Positions 45,801-53,092 of a stretch of DNA of 64,000 bases are shown here, one piece after another; position 1 is the first letter of the stretch; each line of letters starts with the position of its first letter. The notes below the pieces were generated by a model, which worked only from the letters and a program-made list of their open reading frames with translations, did no database searches and was not told the DNA's origin. The DNA comes from Roseimaritima ulvae (GTDB lineage: Bacteria; Planctomycetota; Planctomycetia; Pirellulales; Pirellulaceae): NCBI RefSeq assembly GCF_008065135.1, contig NZ_CP042914.1, forward strand, positions 1,736,001 through 1,800,000. The letters are read 5' to 3'. The position numbers and the translations under genes are program-made.

Positions 45801-46066
45801 GATGCGGTGTCCGTTTCCGCGGTCGGCTGCGTGTCGGCTTGGCCTACGCTGTTGGCTGGCAACAGTCCAATATGCCAGCTCGGAAGCAATTCGATATTCA
45901 ACAGCAGGGGAACAAAGGCGGCGGCCAGCAGGCTCATCACAATCAAGTTGGCACGGTCGATCGGTTCTCTCAGCCGTGCCACGACGACTTTGGTCGCCGT
46001 CAGCAAGATGGTGGCAGCCGCGGCGTATTCGAGCCAGCCGATAACAAACGCTTGAGGACTCATCAT
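42821..46066 (-). CDS. M56 (BlaR1-like) peptidase with repeated carboxypeptidase-regulatory-like domains
   Basis: 1081 residues. Helices near 12-30, 42-60, 142-168 and 255-275 surround the zinc motif HESSH (242-246), followed by ICQDLVADDRAAG. A last helix (RFLWMSGLLLLCGALLLGSL) leads to the exported part. From about residue 410 that part is five or six tandem beta-sandwich modules of carboxypeptidase-regulatory/Ig-like type. Each opens like VVRGRVVDEAGQPIAGAQLW, VVRGKVLAKSTGEPIAGAE or VVLTGRVFSEGEPIADIPI. No penicillin-binding domain is present. It starts five bases after the upstream BlaI stop. A role as a sensor of cell-surface or polysaccharide state is inference. Confidence 0.88.
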   Translation of the reverse strand: MMSPQAFVIGWLEYAAAATILLTATKVVVARLREPIDRANLIVMSLLAAAFVPLLLNIELLPSWHIGLLPANSVGQADTQPTAETDTASLIPSSTEHSATRPSAAANRPQEDDLAAGAATTSGSPRVAAGAEPWPTAQRADLWSVAAMLLILSHAAAIVWFAAEWIIGTVRLRRMTQRASKPEQAALDVLHEVSAAATSKVRLRVSDEISTPLVFGWRRPMILIPDSMASGDRSTLRYCLAHESSHVTGRDLGVWRLVNLCQFVLWYQPLYWALRRELRICQDLVADDRAAGTSSARLAYSELLLSLSKRPANRRVEGAIAFYDRSSQLSRRIRMLLDSSHSLRSRSPRRFLWMSGLLLLCGALLLGSLKLNAAGADEVRQAAAKTAPAGQTAEQDQQVKVVRGRVVDEAGQPIAGAQLWLPLQYQPRRCVQTSSDAAGEFELKCPVAWIRSRSTGSMWTVWVHCPGYSIQSQSVFDTIRGDGDDEGDEKYTIRLPAESTTRFQVLTPTGQPLANVLVQPQNYQTTVGYDAVPEEMLSVVSARTDQDGVATLPAIQSEPLFLVQLQSERYGRQTFRVDGNTDVPDRKLRLRETASIQGRLVGENPEWLRGVRLTLVTDNRDAGVDPQGLAEVVTDDAGRFEVPVIAKGGPLHIYVKLDPSLPVRPRLQEDLYLAAGETLQMEIPLVAAPVVRGKVLAKSTGEPIAGAEISLGYGGFRQSDVVVTDKRGEYQGRVLSGPVRAHIIVLPGDFVQTGTPWNKPYQVPADEQEFELPTIEVVGTRRLAGQLVGGQDLPLANRSVMAVEGNRVYDSSTSDAAGHFTLKVPDGVDPQIKVSVKDRGLLPTTVVQQDPLIVRYTADVREQEMEAQRASKADVVLTGRVFSEGEPIADIPILLYRDVPVLDSDSTRYEQVFQTQTDASGSYRLTGLKAGDGYSVEIKPPFLAADPTWLHQSPYIQELAGDADGEVALPDAKLVRLNQSLAGTVVDQAGQPVEGATVSVRLRGGRNLARLTTSGPPPWTKTNAQGRFHLKELPDQPLSIMVYIANPQGGRIRFHTNQDVERNQQDIHVVFDTSQQEEETP

Positions 46067-46070
46067 CGGA

Positions 46071-46451
46071 CTACTCCTTCGCTTTCTTTTTGGCGGATCG
46101 GGCCTTGGCGATCAAGCGTTCGAGCTGCCGCATTTCGTCTGCGGAAACGTCTTCGGCTTGCAGCATGTTCAGCACGAGTTTGTCGAGCGAGCCATCGAAG
46201 ACGCGGTTGAGGAACCGCGAACTGACCTGCTCGATGGTGTGGCGCGGAGTGTAGAACAGGGTCCGCCCCACGGCTCGCTGCCTCACCAAGCCCTTCTCCG
46301 CCATGATCCGCAGCAGGGTCTGCACGGTGGTGAACGCGGTTTTTTGTTGCGCATTGAGGACTTCGTGGACCTCCCGCACCTTGGATTCGCCCCGTTCCCA
46401 AAGCACTTTGAGGATGTCCAGCTCCCGCTCGCTGGGACTGATCTCCGCCAT
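46071..46451 (-). CDS. BlaI/MecI/CopY-type repressor, second copy
   Basis: 126 residues. The N-terminal winged helix starts ISPSERELDILKVLWERGES and contains TAFTTVQTLLRIMAEKGLVR. The C-terminal half (VFDGSLDKLVLNMLQAEDV) is dimerisation-like. It likely represses itself and the M56 gene that starts five bases after its stop. It is clearly homologous to the 41143-41532 repressor but has a different palindrome in front of it. Confidence 0.93.
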   Translation of the reverse strand: MAEISPSERELDILKVLWERGESKVREVHEVLNAQQKTAFTTVQTLLRIMAEKGLVRQRAVGRTLFYTPRHTIEQVSSRFLNRVFDGSLDKLVLNMLQAEDVSADEMRQLERLIAKARSAKKKAKE

Positions 46452-46475
46452 CGCTACTCGCTCGCTCTTTGTGTA

Positions 46476-46494
46476 ACTAAACTATTAGTTTAGT
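46476..46494 (-). promoter_or_regulatory. Operator-like palindrome of the second BlaI-type repressor
   Basis: ACTAAACTA-T-TAGTTTAGT is a perfect 9-bp-arm palindrome 25-43 bases upstream of the ATG at 46451. It lies where a repressor would block the promoter. Its sequence differs from the TACA/TGTA sites of the paralogue. Confidence 0.72.
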
Positions 46495-46562
46495 CGAGTG
46501 TGGCGGGGGAGCACCGTGGTGTCAACAGATTTTTTAGAATTTCCCGTCGAACCGTGCGGGCT

Positions 46563-46627
46563 GTCGATTTAATCGTTTGACCCGTAGCCGCAGGCGCCGG
46601 CGAACACGGGCCAGGGGCCCAGGCTAC
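46563..46627 (+). repeat. Family A repeat joined to family F repeat
   Basis: CGATTTAATCGTTTGACCCG and TAGCCGCAGGCGCCGGCG match family A; CACGGGCCAGGGGCCCAGGC matches the inverted form of family F at 24891-24949. Confidence 0.7.
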
Positions 46628-46674
46628 AAACCATTGCTCCGACTGCTCGCCCTTCCCCGGAACCTCGCACACTC

Positions 46675-46740
46675 TCACTTCGTCTCAAACGCCAAAGTGA
46701 CCTTGTCGAGAACCGGTTTCGATTTATTTTCCGTGGTGTC
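46675..46740 (-). pseudogene. 3' remnant of a glycosidase gene, paralogue of 49011-50528
   Basis: On the minus strand the 21 codons before the TGA at 46675-46677 read DTTENKSKPVLDKVTLAFETK. The glycosidase ends DTTKNKSKPVLDKVTLAFEAE. An in-frame TAA lies just before the fragment and no further similarity continues upstream. It sits downstream of a sulfatase gene exactly as the intact glycosidase sits downstream of the other sulfatase. Confidence 0.82.
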
Positions 46741-46803
46741 TTAAACGCAAATGGGGACATGAACCTCTCACCACTTATAAATCGCACGTCCCGAGCGAAA
46801 GTA

Positions 46804-46837
46804 TCGCTTTTCGCAATTTTCGCGGAGCGAAAAGCGA
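46804..46837 (-). terminator. Stem-loop after the sulfatase gene
   Basis: TCGCTTTTCGC (46804-46814) and GCGAAAAGCGA (46827-46837) are perfectly complementary 11-bp arms with a 12-base loop, starting 12 bases past the sulfatase stop. There is no long T tract, so efficiency is uncertain. Confidence 0.6.
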
Positions 46838-46848
46838 CCATAGGCCGA

Positions 46849-48960
46849 CTAACGATTGCGGTTGACGAATTCATCGCGGGAGACTTTTCCGTCTTGGTTC
46901 TTGTCGAAGTTGTTGAACCGCTGTTCGAGCTTCTCGCGGCCAGCTTGGCCCGTTTTGTATTCTTGCAATGATAGGAAGTCGTCTTGGTTGGTGTCAAAGC
47001 GGTTAAAGGGGACGTTCCAATCTCGCTTCTTCCTGGTAGCGGGAGCGTTGGGGCGAGCCTTGTTGCCGGAGCGGGCCTTGTCGCTGTCGACGCTCAACGC
47101 AGACCCGGCGAATGACTTTTGGTGTTTGACCACTTCGGGGTAGCTGCGCAGAAATCGGTTTTCGTCGATTAAGTTGAGGAAGTAATGAGTGGTGCCGCTG
47201 GGAAGTTGAGCGGTCACTTTGCCATTGCCGACCAGGCTAGCCGGCGCGCGGAACCATTCCTCGTAGCGATCGTTGCCATTGAGCGTGTAGATCAGGTCGG
47301 CGCGAGTGACCTTGGCGCCGTTTTCCTGGTAGGTGAATTCGACTTGCTGTCCCTGCCTGCTGTGAGCCACCACGGTGCAGACCTTTTCTTTGTTGGGCAG
47401 TGAGCCTGGATAGGACGGGCTGTAGTACGGATAGCTGGCCTGCATTTCGGTCAGCTCTGCGGTCAGGCGAGCGTTCATCGCCGCCGTGCGTGCGGGCATG
47501 GTTCGGGCCAGATTGTTGGCTTCTTCGATGTCCACTCGACGGGGATGTTGAACGGAGGAATTATTGGAGCCGAAGGAATCGTAGAGCTGGAATAGTTCCA
47601 GCGGCGGCGAGCTGGGGTTGTTCACATGGTCGTAGTTGCGGATCAGTTTGTAGTCGCCGACGCGGATCGTGCTTTCCAGGGCTCCGCCATGAGGGAAATG
47701 CCAGACCATGCTGTCACGAACGGTGCCGTCGGCGTGTTTGACCAGATCGGGATTCTGCGGGTTGTTTGTTAACAAGGGGAATAGATCGCAGCCATCAAGA
47801 TGTTTGTCCGCAGGGGCCGGCGTGCCTGTCATGGAGAGGATAGTGGGATAGAAGTCGAGGCCGTTGGCCATCACGTCGGTTTGTACGCCGGCGGGGATGC
47901 CGGGGCCAGCAATCAGCAGCGGCACACGCGTGCCGCCTTCCATTGCGGAGATTTTACCGCGGGCCAGCGGTTCGTTATCGGTGTAGCGTTCTTGGGGGCC
48001 GCCTTCCATGCCGCCGTTGTCGGACGTGAATATGACGTACGTGTTTTCGCTCAGCCGATGTCCAGGCCAACGCGGGTCTTCCGTTTCATTGAGGTAATCA
48101 AAAATCGTGCCGACGTAGTAGTCGAGTTCTTCTACCATAGCGCAGTAGAACGGATTACGTTGGCCGGGGGTGTCTTTCTTGGGGGTGTTTTTCGGATCGA
48201 CACCCAGACGTTGGGCGTACTTTTCCAAACGGGCCTGCGAGCGGGTGTGGATCGGAGCGTGCACCAACCAAGTGGCGTAGTACAGGAAGAACGGTTTGTC
48301 CTTGTACTGACGCAAAAAGGTTAAAGCGTCTTCGTTGGTCTGATGAAAAGGGTAACCGTTTTCGTCGAGCCGAAAGGGATCATCCTTGGCTGTGGTGGCA
48401 AAACCCGCCAGCCGATCTTTCATGCTGCTGCGCGAACCGCGATCGGAACGGGTGAAGTCGAATCCTACGTCTTGGGGTTGTGGAAAGGCTTTGTGATCGA
48501 TGGCAATGTGCCATTTGCCGCAGTGACCAGTGGTGTAGTGGTTCTGACGCAGCGCCTTGGCCAATGTCATTTCGTTCTCCGGCATACGCCCGCTGTACCA
48601 AGGATCCATCATGCGGAAGTGCTTGTTGATCGGTGCCGGCGGTGCTCCCCCGACGACGTGCGTCTTCTGCGCCCGGGCCGGGTGGTTGCCACTCAGGATT
48701 GCGCACCGCGACGGCGCACAAGTGGGCGCCGGCGAATAGGCTTGCCAGAACATCACGCCCTGCTTGGCAAAGGCGTCAATGTTCGGCGTTTCCATCGGCG
48801 AGGGTTCGTCGATGTCATAGCACTTCACGTCCTGCCAACCAAGATCGTCGGTGAGTATCAAAACGACATTCGGTTTTGCAGGACGCTCCTCGGCCCACAA
48901 GGCCGTGCCGTTCAGGCTGAACGCGAGGAGGACGACCGCAGTGGGGAGGAGTTTTGACAT
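46849..48960 (-). CDS. Sulfatase with C-terminal EF-hand pair
   Basis: 703 residues. A signal peptide (LLPTAVVLLAFSLNGTALWA) precedes the metal-binding start NVVLILTDDLGWQDV. The formylglycine Cys is residue 81 in PTCAPSRCAILSGNHPARA. TGHCGKWHIAID and VIFTSDNGGMEGG are the other active-site segments. The family hydrolyses sulfate esters in the periplasm or outside the cell. Two canonical calcium-binding loops close the protein: DTNQDDFLSLQE (656-667) and DKNQDGKVSRDE (686-697), an EF-hand/dockerin-like tail. The gene is followed by a hairpin and then a glycosidase remnant, and preceded by a glycosidase gene 50 bases upstream. It is part of the 46675-54187 polysaccharide cluster. Confidence 0.94.
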   Translation of the reverse strand: MSKLLPTAVVLLAFSLNGTALWAEERPAKPNVVLILTDDLGWQDVKCYDIDEPSPMETPNIDAFAKQGVMFWQAYSPAPTCAPSRCAILSGNHPARAQKTHVVGGAPPAPINKHFRMMDPWYSGRMPENEMTLAKALRQNHYTTGHCGKWHIAIDHKAFPQPQDVGFDFTRSDRGSRSSMKDRLAGFATTAKDDPFRLDENGYPFHQTNEDALTFLRQYKDKPFFLYYATWLVHAPIHTRSQARLEKYAQRLGVDPKNTPKKDTPGQRNPFYCAMVEELDYYVGTIFDYLNETEDPRWPGHRLSENTYVIFTSDNGGMEGGPQERYTDNEPLARGKISAMEGGTRVPLLIAGPGIPAGVQTDVMANGLDFYPTILSMTGTPAPADKHLDGCDLFPLLTNNPQNPDLVKHADGTVRDSMVWHFPHGGALESTIRVGDYKLIRNYDHVNNPSSPPLELFQLYDSFGSNNSSVQHPRRVDIEEANNLARTMPARTAAMNARLTAELTEMQASYPYYSPSYPGSLPNKEKVCTVVAHSRQGQQVEFTYQENGAKVTRADLIYTLNGNDRYEEWFRAPASLVGNGKVTAQLPSGTTHYFLNLIDENRFLRSYPEVVKHQKSFAGSALSVDSDKARSGNKARPNAPATRKKRDWNVPFNRFDTNQDDFLSLQEYKTGQAGREKLEQRFNNFDKNQDGKVSRDEFVNRNR

Positions 48961-49010
48961 GCGAGATGATGCGGGGTTTTGGGATAGACCGGACGATGCG
49001 GATCAACGGG

Positions 49011-50528
49011 TTACTCCGCTTCAAACGCTAGCGTGACTTTGTCGAGAACCGGTTTCGACTTGTTTTTCGTGGTGTCTTTGATTTTGACTTCGAACTGAAA
49101 ACCGTAGCCGGCCGGCAAACTTGACACGTCGGCTTGGGCGGGTGTGCGGGCGACCTGTTTGGCAAACCCTTTCACGTAGTCGTACCGTTCTTTGACCGTT
49201 TGCCAGTCGCTCCACTGATCGATGGTCTGGTCGTTGTTGGTATCGACACCGACTCGCACTTGGACTTCTTCGACCCAGGGACCGGGGCTGACAAAGTCCA
49301 TCTTTTGCTGCGTGGCCAGATAGAACTTGCCTTCGGCGAACATGATGTCGGGATCGGGATGTCCCTGGCCGATGTTGCCGCACCACTGGAAAGGCCCGTC
49401 GATCGTTTTGGACGTGAACCAACCGACGCTCATCTTTTTGCTGTCCGCCGGATCGTAGTCACAGAACAAGTAGTACTGCCCGCCGATCGAAATCGCCGCC
49501 CAGTCGCCGTAAGCATTTTGCTCCGGTTTGTGAATTTCGTATTCCGCAATGTTGGTCTTAAAGCGTTCCGGATTCTCTTTCACCCAGTGCGGATGTTTGT
49601 AGGTGCCGATTTTGCCGGTGGGCTTGGTGCGCTGGTCGACCGGTGGGGCGAGGGCTTTGAAATTCTGAAGCCCATCGTCGCTGACAGCATGGACGGCCAG
49701 GGGAGAGTCCCAAGCGTGCGTCTGAGCGTTGATGGGGCTCCAGTCTTCCAGAATCAGATGGAACTTGCCGTCCAGATCACGAATGATCGCGCAGTCCGAT
49801 CCGTGCGTGGGGTCGTCGTACGCCATGCCCTTGTTTTCACCGGGCAGGCCGTCAAACAGATCGGCGTCGACGTAGACGTGAGGATCTTGGTCGTTGGGAA
49901 AGTCGTAGTAGAAGTAGGCTTTGCCATCGGCGTATTCGGCGGTGGTCATCCAGGCCGCAAATTTTTCGGTGATCGGGCCATGATGCACCCAGTTGACCAT
50001 GTCTTTGCTCTGCCAAGCGTGATAGCCGCCCAGACGCGGCTTGAGACCACCGGGAGCGTCGAACTGATTGGCGAAAGGCGTCGTCAGCAGCGGAATATCA
50101 AAACCTTCCAGCGTGGCTTTCTGCGGCTTAAATCCGGCTCGATTGTTCTTGCCACGTCCACCGCCGTAGCGGCCAAACATCCAGTAGTTGTCCGGGCCAA
50201 GTTGCAGGAACACGGGCGCATCACCCAGATTGACCGGTCCCAGGTTAGGCGTTTGTTCCCAGTTCAACCATTCCGGCGATTGTTCGACGACGATCGAGGC
50301 CGCGGTGCGTTTCGTATCGAAGGTTTTCAGCTTGCTCGATAGCGTGGCTTGCTCGGCCGTGGGGCGAGCCATGCCCTCGGTGAACTCAAGTCCGTTGTGT
50401 TTGCTCGTGTGTTGTTGCCATTCCTGTTGCGTATCGATGACCCAGGCACGGTCGCTGGCGTCCTGAGCGGTTGCGATTGTTAGGGCCAAACCGGACCAGC
50501 AAAAAGCGGTGAGAAGCTGAGGTTTCAT
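49011..50528 (-). CDS. Secreted beta-propeller glycoside hydrolase (GH43/GH117-like)
   Basis: 505 residues. The signal peptide is LLTAFCWSGLALTIATAQDA. Propeller-like blades follow: APVFLQLGPDNYWMFGRYGG, YHAWQSKDMVNWVHHGPI, GSDCAIIRDLDGKFHLILED, WAAISIGGQYYLFCDYDP and GPFQWCGNIGQGHPDPDIMF. This is the five-bladed fold of GH43, GH117 and related families. The exact family and catalytic Asp/Glu cannot be fixed without alignment. The C-terminal ~90 residues (VQVRVGVDTNNDQTIDQWSD onward) form an extra beta domain; its last 21 codons have a duplicate at 46675-46740. With sulfatases on both sides, a sulfated galactan or similar algal polysaccharide is a plausible target. Confidence 0.82.
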   Translation of the reverse strand: MKPQLLTAFCWSGLALTIATAQDASDRAWVIDTQQEWQQHTSKHNGLEFTEGMARPTAEQATLSSKLKTFDTKRTAASIVVEQSPEWLNWEQTPNLGPVNLGDAPVFLQLGPDNYWMFGRYGGGRGKNNRAGFKPQKATLEGFDIPLLTTPFANQFDAPGGLKPRLGGYHAWQSKDMVNWVHHGPITEKFAAWMTTAEYADGKAYFYYDFPNDQDPHVYVDADLFDGLPGENKGMAYDDPTHGSDCAIIRDLDGKFHLILEDWSPINAQTHAWDSPLAVHAVSDDGLQNFKALAPPVDQRTKPTGKIGTYKHPHWVKENPERFKTNIAEYEIHKPEQNAYGDWAAISIGGQYYLFCDYDPADSKKMSVGWFTSKTIDGPFQWCGNIGQGHPDPDIMFAEGKFYLATQQKMDFVSPGPWVEEVQVRVGVDTNNDQTIDQWSDWQTVKERYDYVKGFAKQVARTPAQADVSSLPAGYGFQFEVKIKDTTKNKSKPVLDKVTLAFEAE

Positions 50529-50747
50529 GAAGAGGACTCCAGGGAGTTCGGAATGGATTGACGGCGGCTATGGGAAAAGCAGCAGGCTGTCGATCGACTG
50601 GTGACATGCAAGTATAGGCGGAGATGCACACGGTTTGGAGGTAAAACACGTATTCGTAGACGTCTGGTTTAGAGGCCTCGATGTACTCGCGCCCAATGCC
50701 ACCTACTTTAACGCCACCAAATCCGTGACCAGGAATCAAACGGCTGC

Positions 50748-50996
50748 TCTCCGGGCCGAAGGCCCAGCCCTATAACAGCCCAGGGCAAGGCGACGCGAGG
50801 GGAACGAGCGTTGCCGCCGCCCTGGGTTGCGTCCGCATTTATTCTCGTCCCCGGCCGCCCTTTTGGCGGCCCGCGGCCGCCAAAAGGGCGGCCGGGGACC
50901 GTGGTCGCGTGGGCCAGGAACCCAGGCCGGCACTCCGCTCGCAAGCTCGCTACGTTTGGCCTGGGCTGGTATAGAACTGGGCCTTCGGCCCGTCGG
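50748..50996. mobile_element. Family E inverted-repeat element with central palindrome
   Basis: The left end (CTCCGGGCCGAAGGCCCAGC, then CCTATAACAGCCCAGGG) is matched in inverted form by the right end (CTGGGCTGGTATAGAACTGG, then GCCTTCGGCCCG). A related left part stands alone at 16470-16556. It has no coding capacity, consistent with a non-autonomous element. Confidence 0.5.
50847..50899. repeat. Perfect 25-bp inverted repeat with 3-base spacer
   Basis: Arms 50847-50871 and 50875-50899 are exact reverse complements (outer end GTCCCCGGCCGCCC, inner GGCGGCC), spacer CGC. It would form a very stable hairpin in DNA or RNA between a sulfatase stop and a glycosidase start. Confidence 0.95.
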
Positions 50997-51041
50997 AAAT
51001 TGCGTATCCGACCACCTGTAGGGTGCCAAAGTAGATGGCAT

Positions 51042-51088
51042 TTGGCTCGCGCCCATGGCTACATCCCGCCGCCGCTTCGCGGCTGACA
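51042..51088 (+). repeat. Family C fragment, copy 4
   Basis: Only the GCTCGCGCCCATGGCTACAT and GCCGCCGCTTCGCGGCTGA parts remain. The left arm of the CATGGGC hairpin is lost. Confidence 0.8.
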
Positions 51089-51141
51089 CCTTCCGTATGA
51101 CTGTTTGTCATGATGCTACCGAACCTTTCCTTCGGCTATGC

Positions 51142-52902
51142 CTAACGCAGCGCTTCCACATCCACGAAATAGGCTCCGCCAGCTTTTCCGGATGCATCGT
51201 ACAAATAAGTTAATAGCTCCGTCTTACCGGCCGGCAGGTCCAATTCGAAGACCACCCCCTTGGTTCCCGCTTCCACAAATTGTTCGGCGGTTTGCCCTGC
51301 GATCTGAATCTTCGCGCGAATGGCGACAACCGGTTTATCGGCTTCGACGGGCCATTGTCGCAGCGTCAGGCGATAGCGGCCGGCTTGGAACACATTCACC
51401 TTCCAGGGCCCTGTGACCTTGGGCAGTTTACGAATCGAGTTGAAATTCCAAGGCGGGTTGCCACGCGGCATGTACCAGTCTTGGCTGCAGAGCGTTGTCG
51501 GGTTCTGCGCAGGGTTTCCGATATCGATCGAAACCGGAGTCATCCGTGGCGAGACGGATTCCCAGAAGGGCGGGTAGAGTTCGCGAAGCTGGCGAACGAG
51601 ATCCGGATTTGAATCCGCAACGTCGTTGCGCTGTGCCGGATCGGTGCCGATGTCGTACAACTCTTTGCCATTGATCAAACGCCAAGGGCCTTGCAACACG
51701 CAAGAATCTTTCCACGCTTGTGGTCCTTCCGCAAAACCCGCTCCACCGTGAAACTGCACGACCAGATGTTTGCGTGCCGGCGGGGCGTCGAGATCTCGCA
51801 GTTGAGCAGCGAACGAAACGCCGTCGGGTTGATGATCATCGGGGACGGGAAGCTTGCACAGTTCTGCCAGCGTGGGTAGCACGTCGATGTGCGCGGCGAG
51901 CGACGGGACATCACGACCACCGACGAGGCCTCCGGCGGGCCAATGGACAAAAAACGGGACGCGATGTCCGCCTTCATAGATCGAAGATTTCTTGCCACGC
52001 ATGCCAGCGTTAAAACCCGCGGTCGGTTCGGAGGTCAAGCCGTTGAACTTGCCGCCATTGGCCGTGCCGTTGTCGGTCATGAAGACGAGAATCGTGTTGT
52101 CAGCCAGGTCGAGTTCTTTCAGGCGTTTTCGTAGGATGTCAAGGTTGTGATCGAAGTTGGCGATCATTCCATAGAACTGCGGACCCGCACCCCACTTGGC
52201 GGTTTGCTTATAGGGGTCGGACCACTGCGGATCCACGCGGTAAGGACCGTGCGGCGCGTTGGTTGCAAGATACAGGAAAAACGGTTCCTCGCGATGTTGT
52301 TCGACGAACCGCAGCGACTGTTCGAACCACACGTCCGTGCAATAGCCCTCGAACTTTTCGAAGCGACCATTGCGTTCGTAGGTATCATCGAAGTAGTCGT
52401 TGCCCCAGTAGTCCGACGCTTGGCCGACACCGCCACAGCGATGCCAGACCACGTCCTGGAAGCCGCGATCCTGCGGTCGGTGCGGCGCGTTATCACCGAG
52501 GTGCCATTTGCCAACCATGCCCGTTGCGTAGCCGCTGGCCGCAAACACGTCGGCAATCGTACGCTCGTCGGTGTGCAACATCGTCCGTCCGGAACTGGTG
52601 CGGAACGCTCCGGTCCGGCCCGGGTATCGCCCCGTCATCAACGCCGCTCGCGTGGGCGTGCAAAACGGACTGACATGAAAGTCCGTCATCCGAATCGACT
52701 CGCGATGCAAACGATCCAGATTGGGCGTTTTGACAATCGGATTACCGTGACACCCCAGGTCCCCGTAGCCTTGGTCGTCCGTCATGATCAGGATCACGTT
52801 GGGGCGATCGGCTTGGCTGGTCGCCGCGGCGGACAGCCAAAGCGTGCAAAACAGAAACAGCAAACGAATCACCGAGCTACCGATAGGCATGTGAAGCTGC
52901 AT
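51142..52902 (-). CDS. Sulfatase (arylsulfatase A-like) with C-terminal beta domain
   Basis: 586 residues from ATG at 52902; the open frame extends 56 implausible codons further upstream. The signal peptide is SSVIRLLFLFCTLWLSAAAT. NVILIMTDDQGYGDLGCHGN supplies the first metal-binding Asp pair. The formylglycine Cys is residue 81 in PFCTPTRAALMTGRYPGRTG. MVGKWHLGDNA and LVFMTDNGTANGG are the other active-site segments. The C-terminal domain (GPWKVNVFQAGRYRLTLRQW) resembles the extra domain of the sulfatase at 1-1653. It is the upstream sulfatase of the polysaccharide cluster. ATG at 52890 is an alternative start. Confidence 0.94.
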   Translation of the reverse strand: MQLHMPIGSSVIRLLFLFCTLWLSAAATSQADRPNVILIMTDDQGYGDLGCHGNPIVKTPNLDRLHRESIRMTDFHVSPFCTPTRAALMTGRYPGRTGAFRTSSGRTMLHTDERTIADVFAASGYATGMVGKWHLGDNAPHRPQDRGFQDVVWHRCGGVGQASDYWGNDYFDDTYERNGRFEKFEGYCTDVWFEQSLRFVEQHREEPFFLYLATNAPHGPYRVDPQWSDPYKQTAKWGAGPQFYGMIANFDHNLDILRKRLKELDLADNTILVFMTDNGTANGGKFNGLTSEPTAGFNAGMRGKKSSIYEGGHRVPFFVHWPAGGLVGGRDVPSLAAHIDVLPTLAELCKLPVPDDHQPDGVSFAAQLRDLDAPPARKHLVVQFHGGAGFAEGPQAWKDSCVLQGPWRLINGKELYDIGTDPAQRNDVADSNPDLVRQLRELYPPFWESVSPRMTPVSIDIGNPAQNPTTLCSQDWYMPRGNPPWNFNSIRKLPKVTGPWKVNVFQAGRYRLTLRQWPVEADKPVVAIRAKIQIAGQTAEQFVEAGTKGVVFELDLPAGKTELLTYLYDASGKAGGAYFVDVEALR

Positions 52903-53092
52903 GGGGACAGGAGGTGGATAGAACGTATTATTCGGTAGTTCTGTTCGGTGGGGTGTTTGCGGAGCGAAGAAAAGTTTTGAGAATCCGGTGTAGCGGGCAG
53001 CGTCGCTTGCCAGTCGGCAAGTTGCTGCTTGGACTCCGCGACACCTTCGACGACTCAGCAATCGATCCAAGAGAAGGATTGGGCTTGCTGCG

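Larger units (their letters stand above)
46495..46848. other. Intergenic region with repeats, gene remnant and hairpin
   Basis: Holds a family A/F repeat (46563-46627), the glycosidase remnant (46675-46740), the ATCGCACGTCC motif near 46785 and the terminator-like hairpin at 46804-46837. Confidence 0.75.
50529..51141. other. Intergenic region of 613 bases with inverted repeats
   Basis: No gene is supported. It contains family E repeat ends in opposite orientation (50748-50830 and 50961-50996), a perfect 25-bp palindrome between them (50847-50899), and a family C fragment (51042-51088). Confidence 0.75.

Noticed and set aside
38249-46451. Beta-lactam resistance module
   Set aside because: Both M56 proteins lack a penicillin-binding sensor and no beta-lactamase gene is nearby; only the BlaI/M56 regulatory logic is shared.
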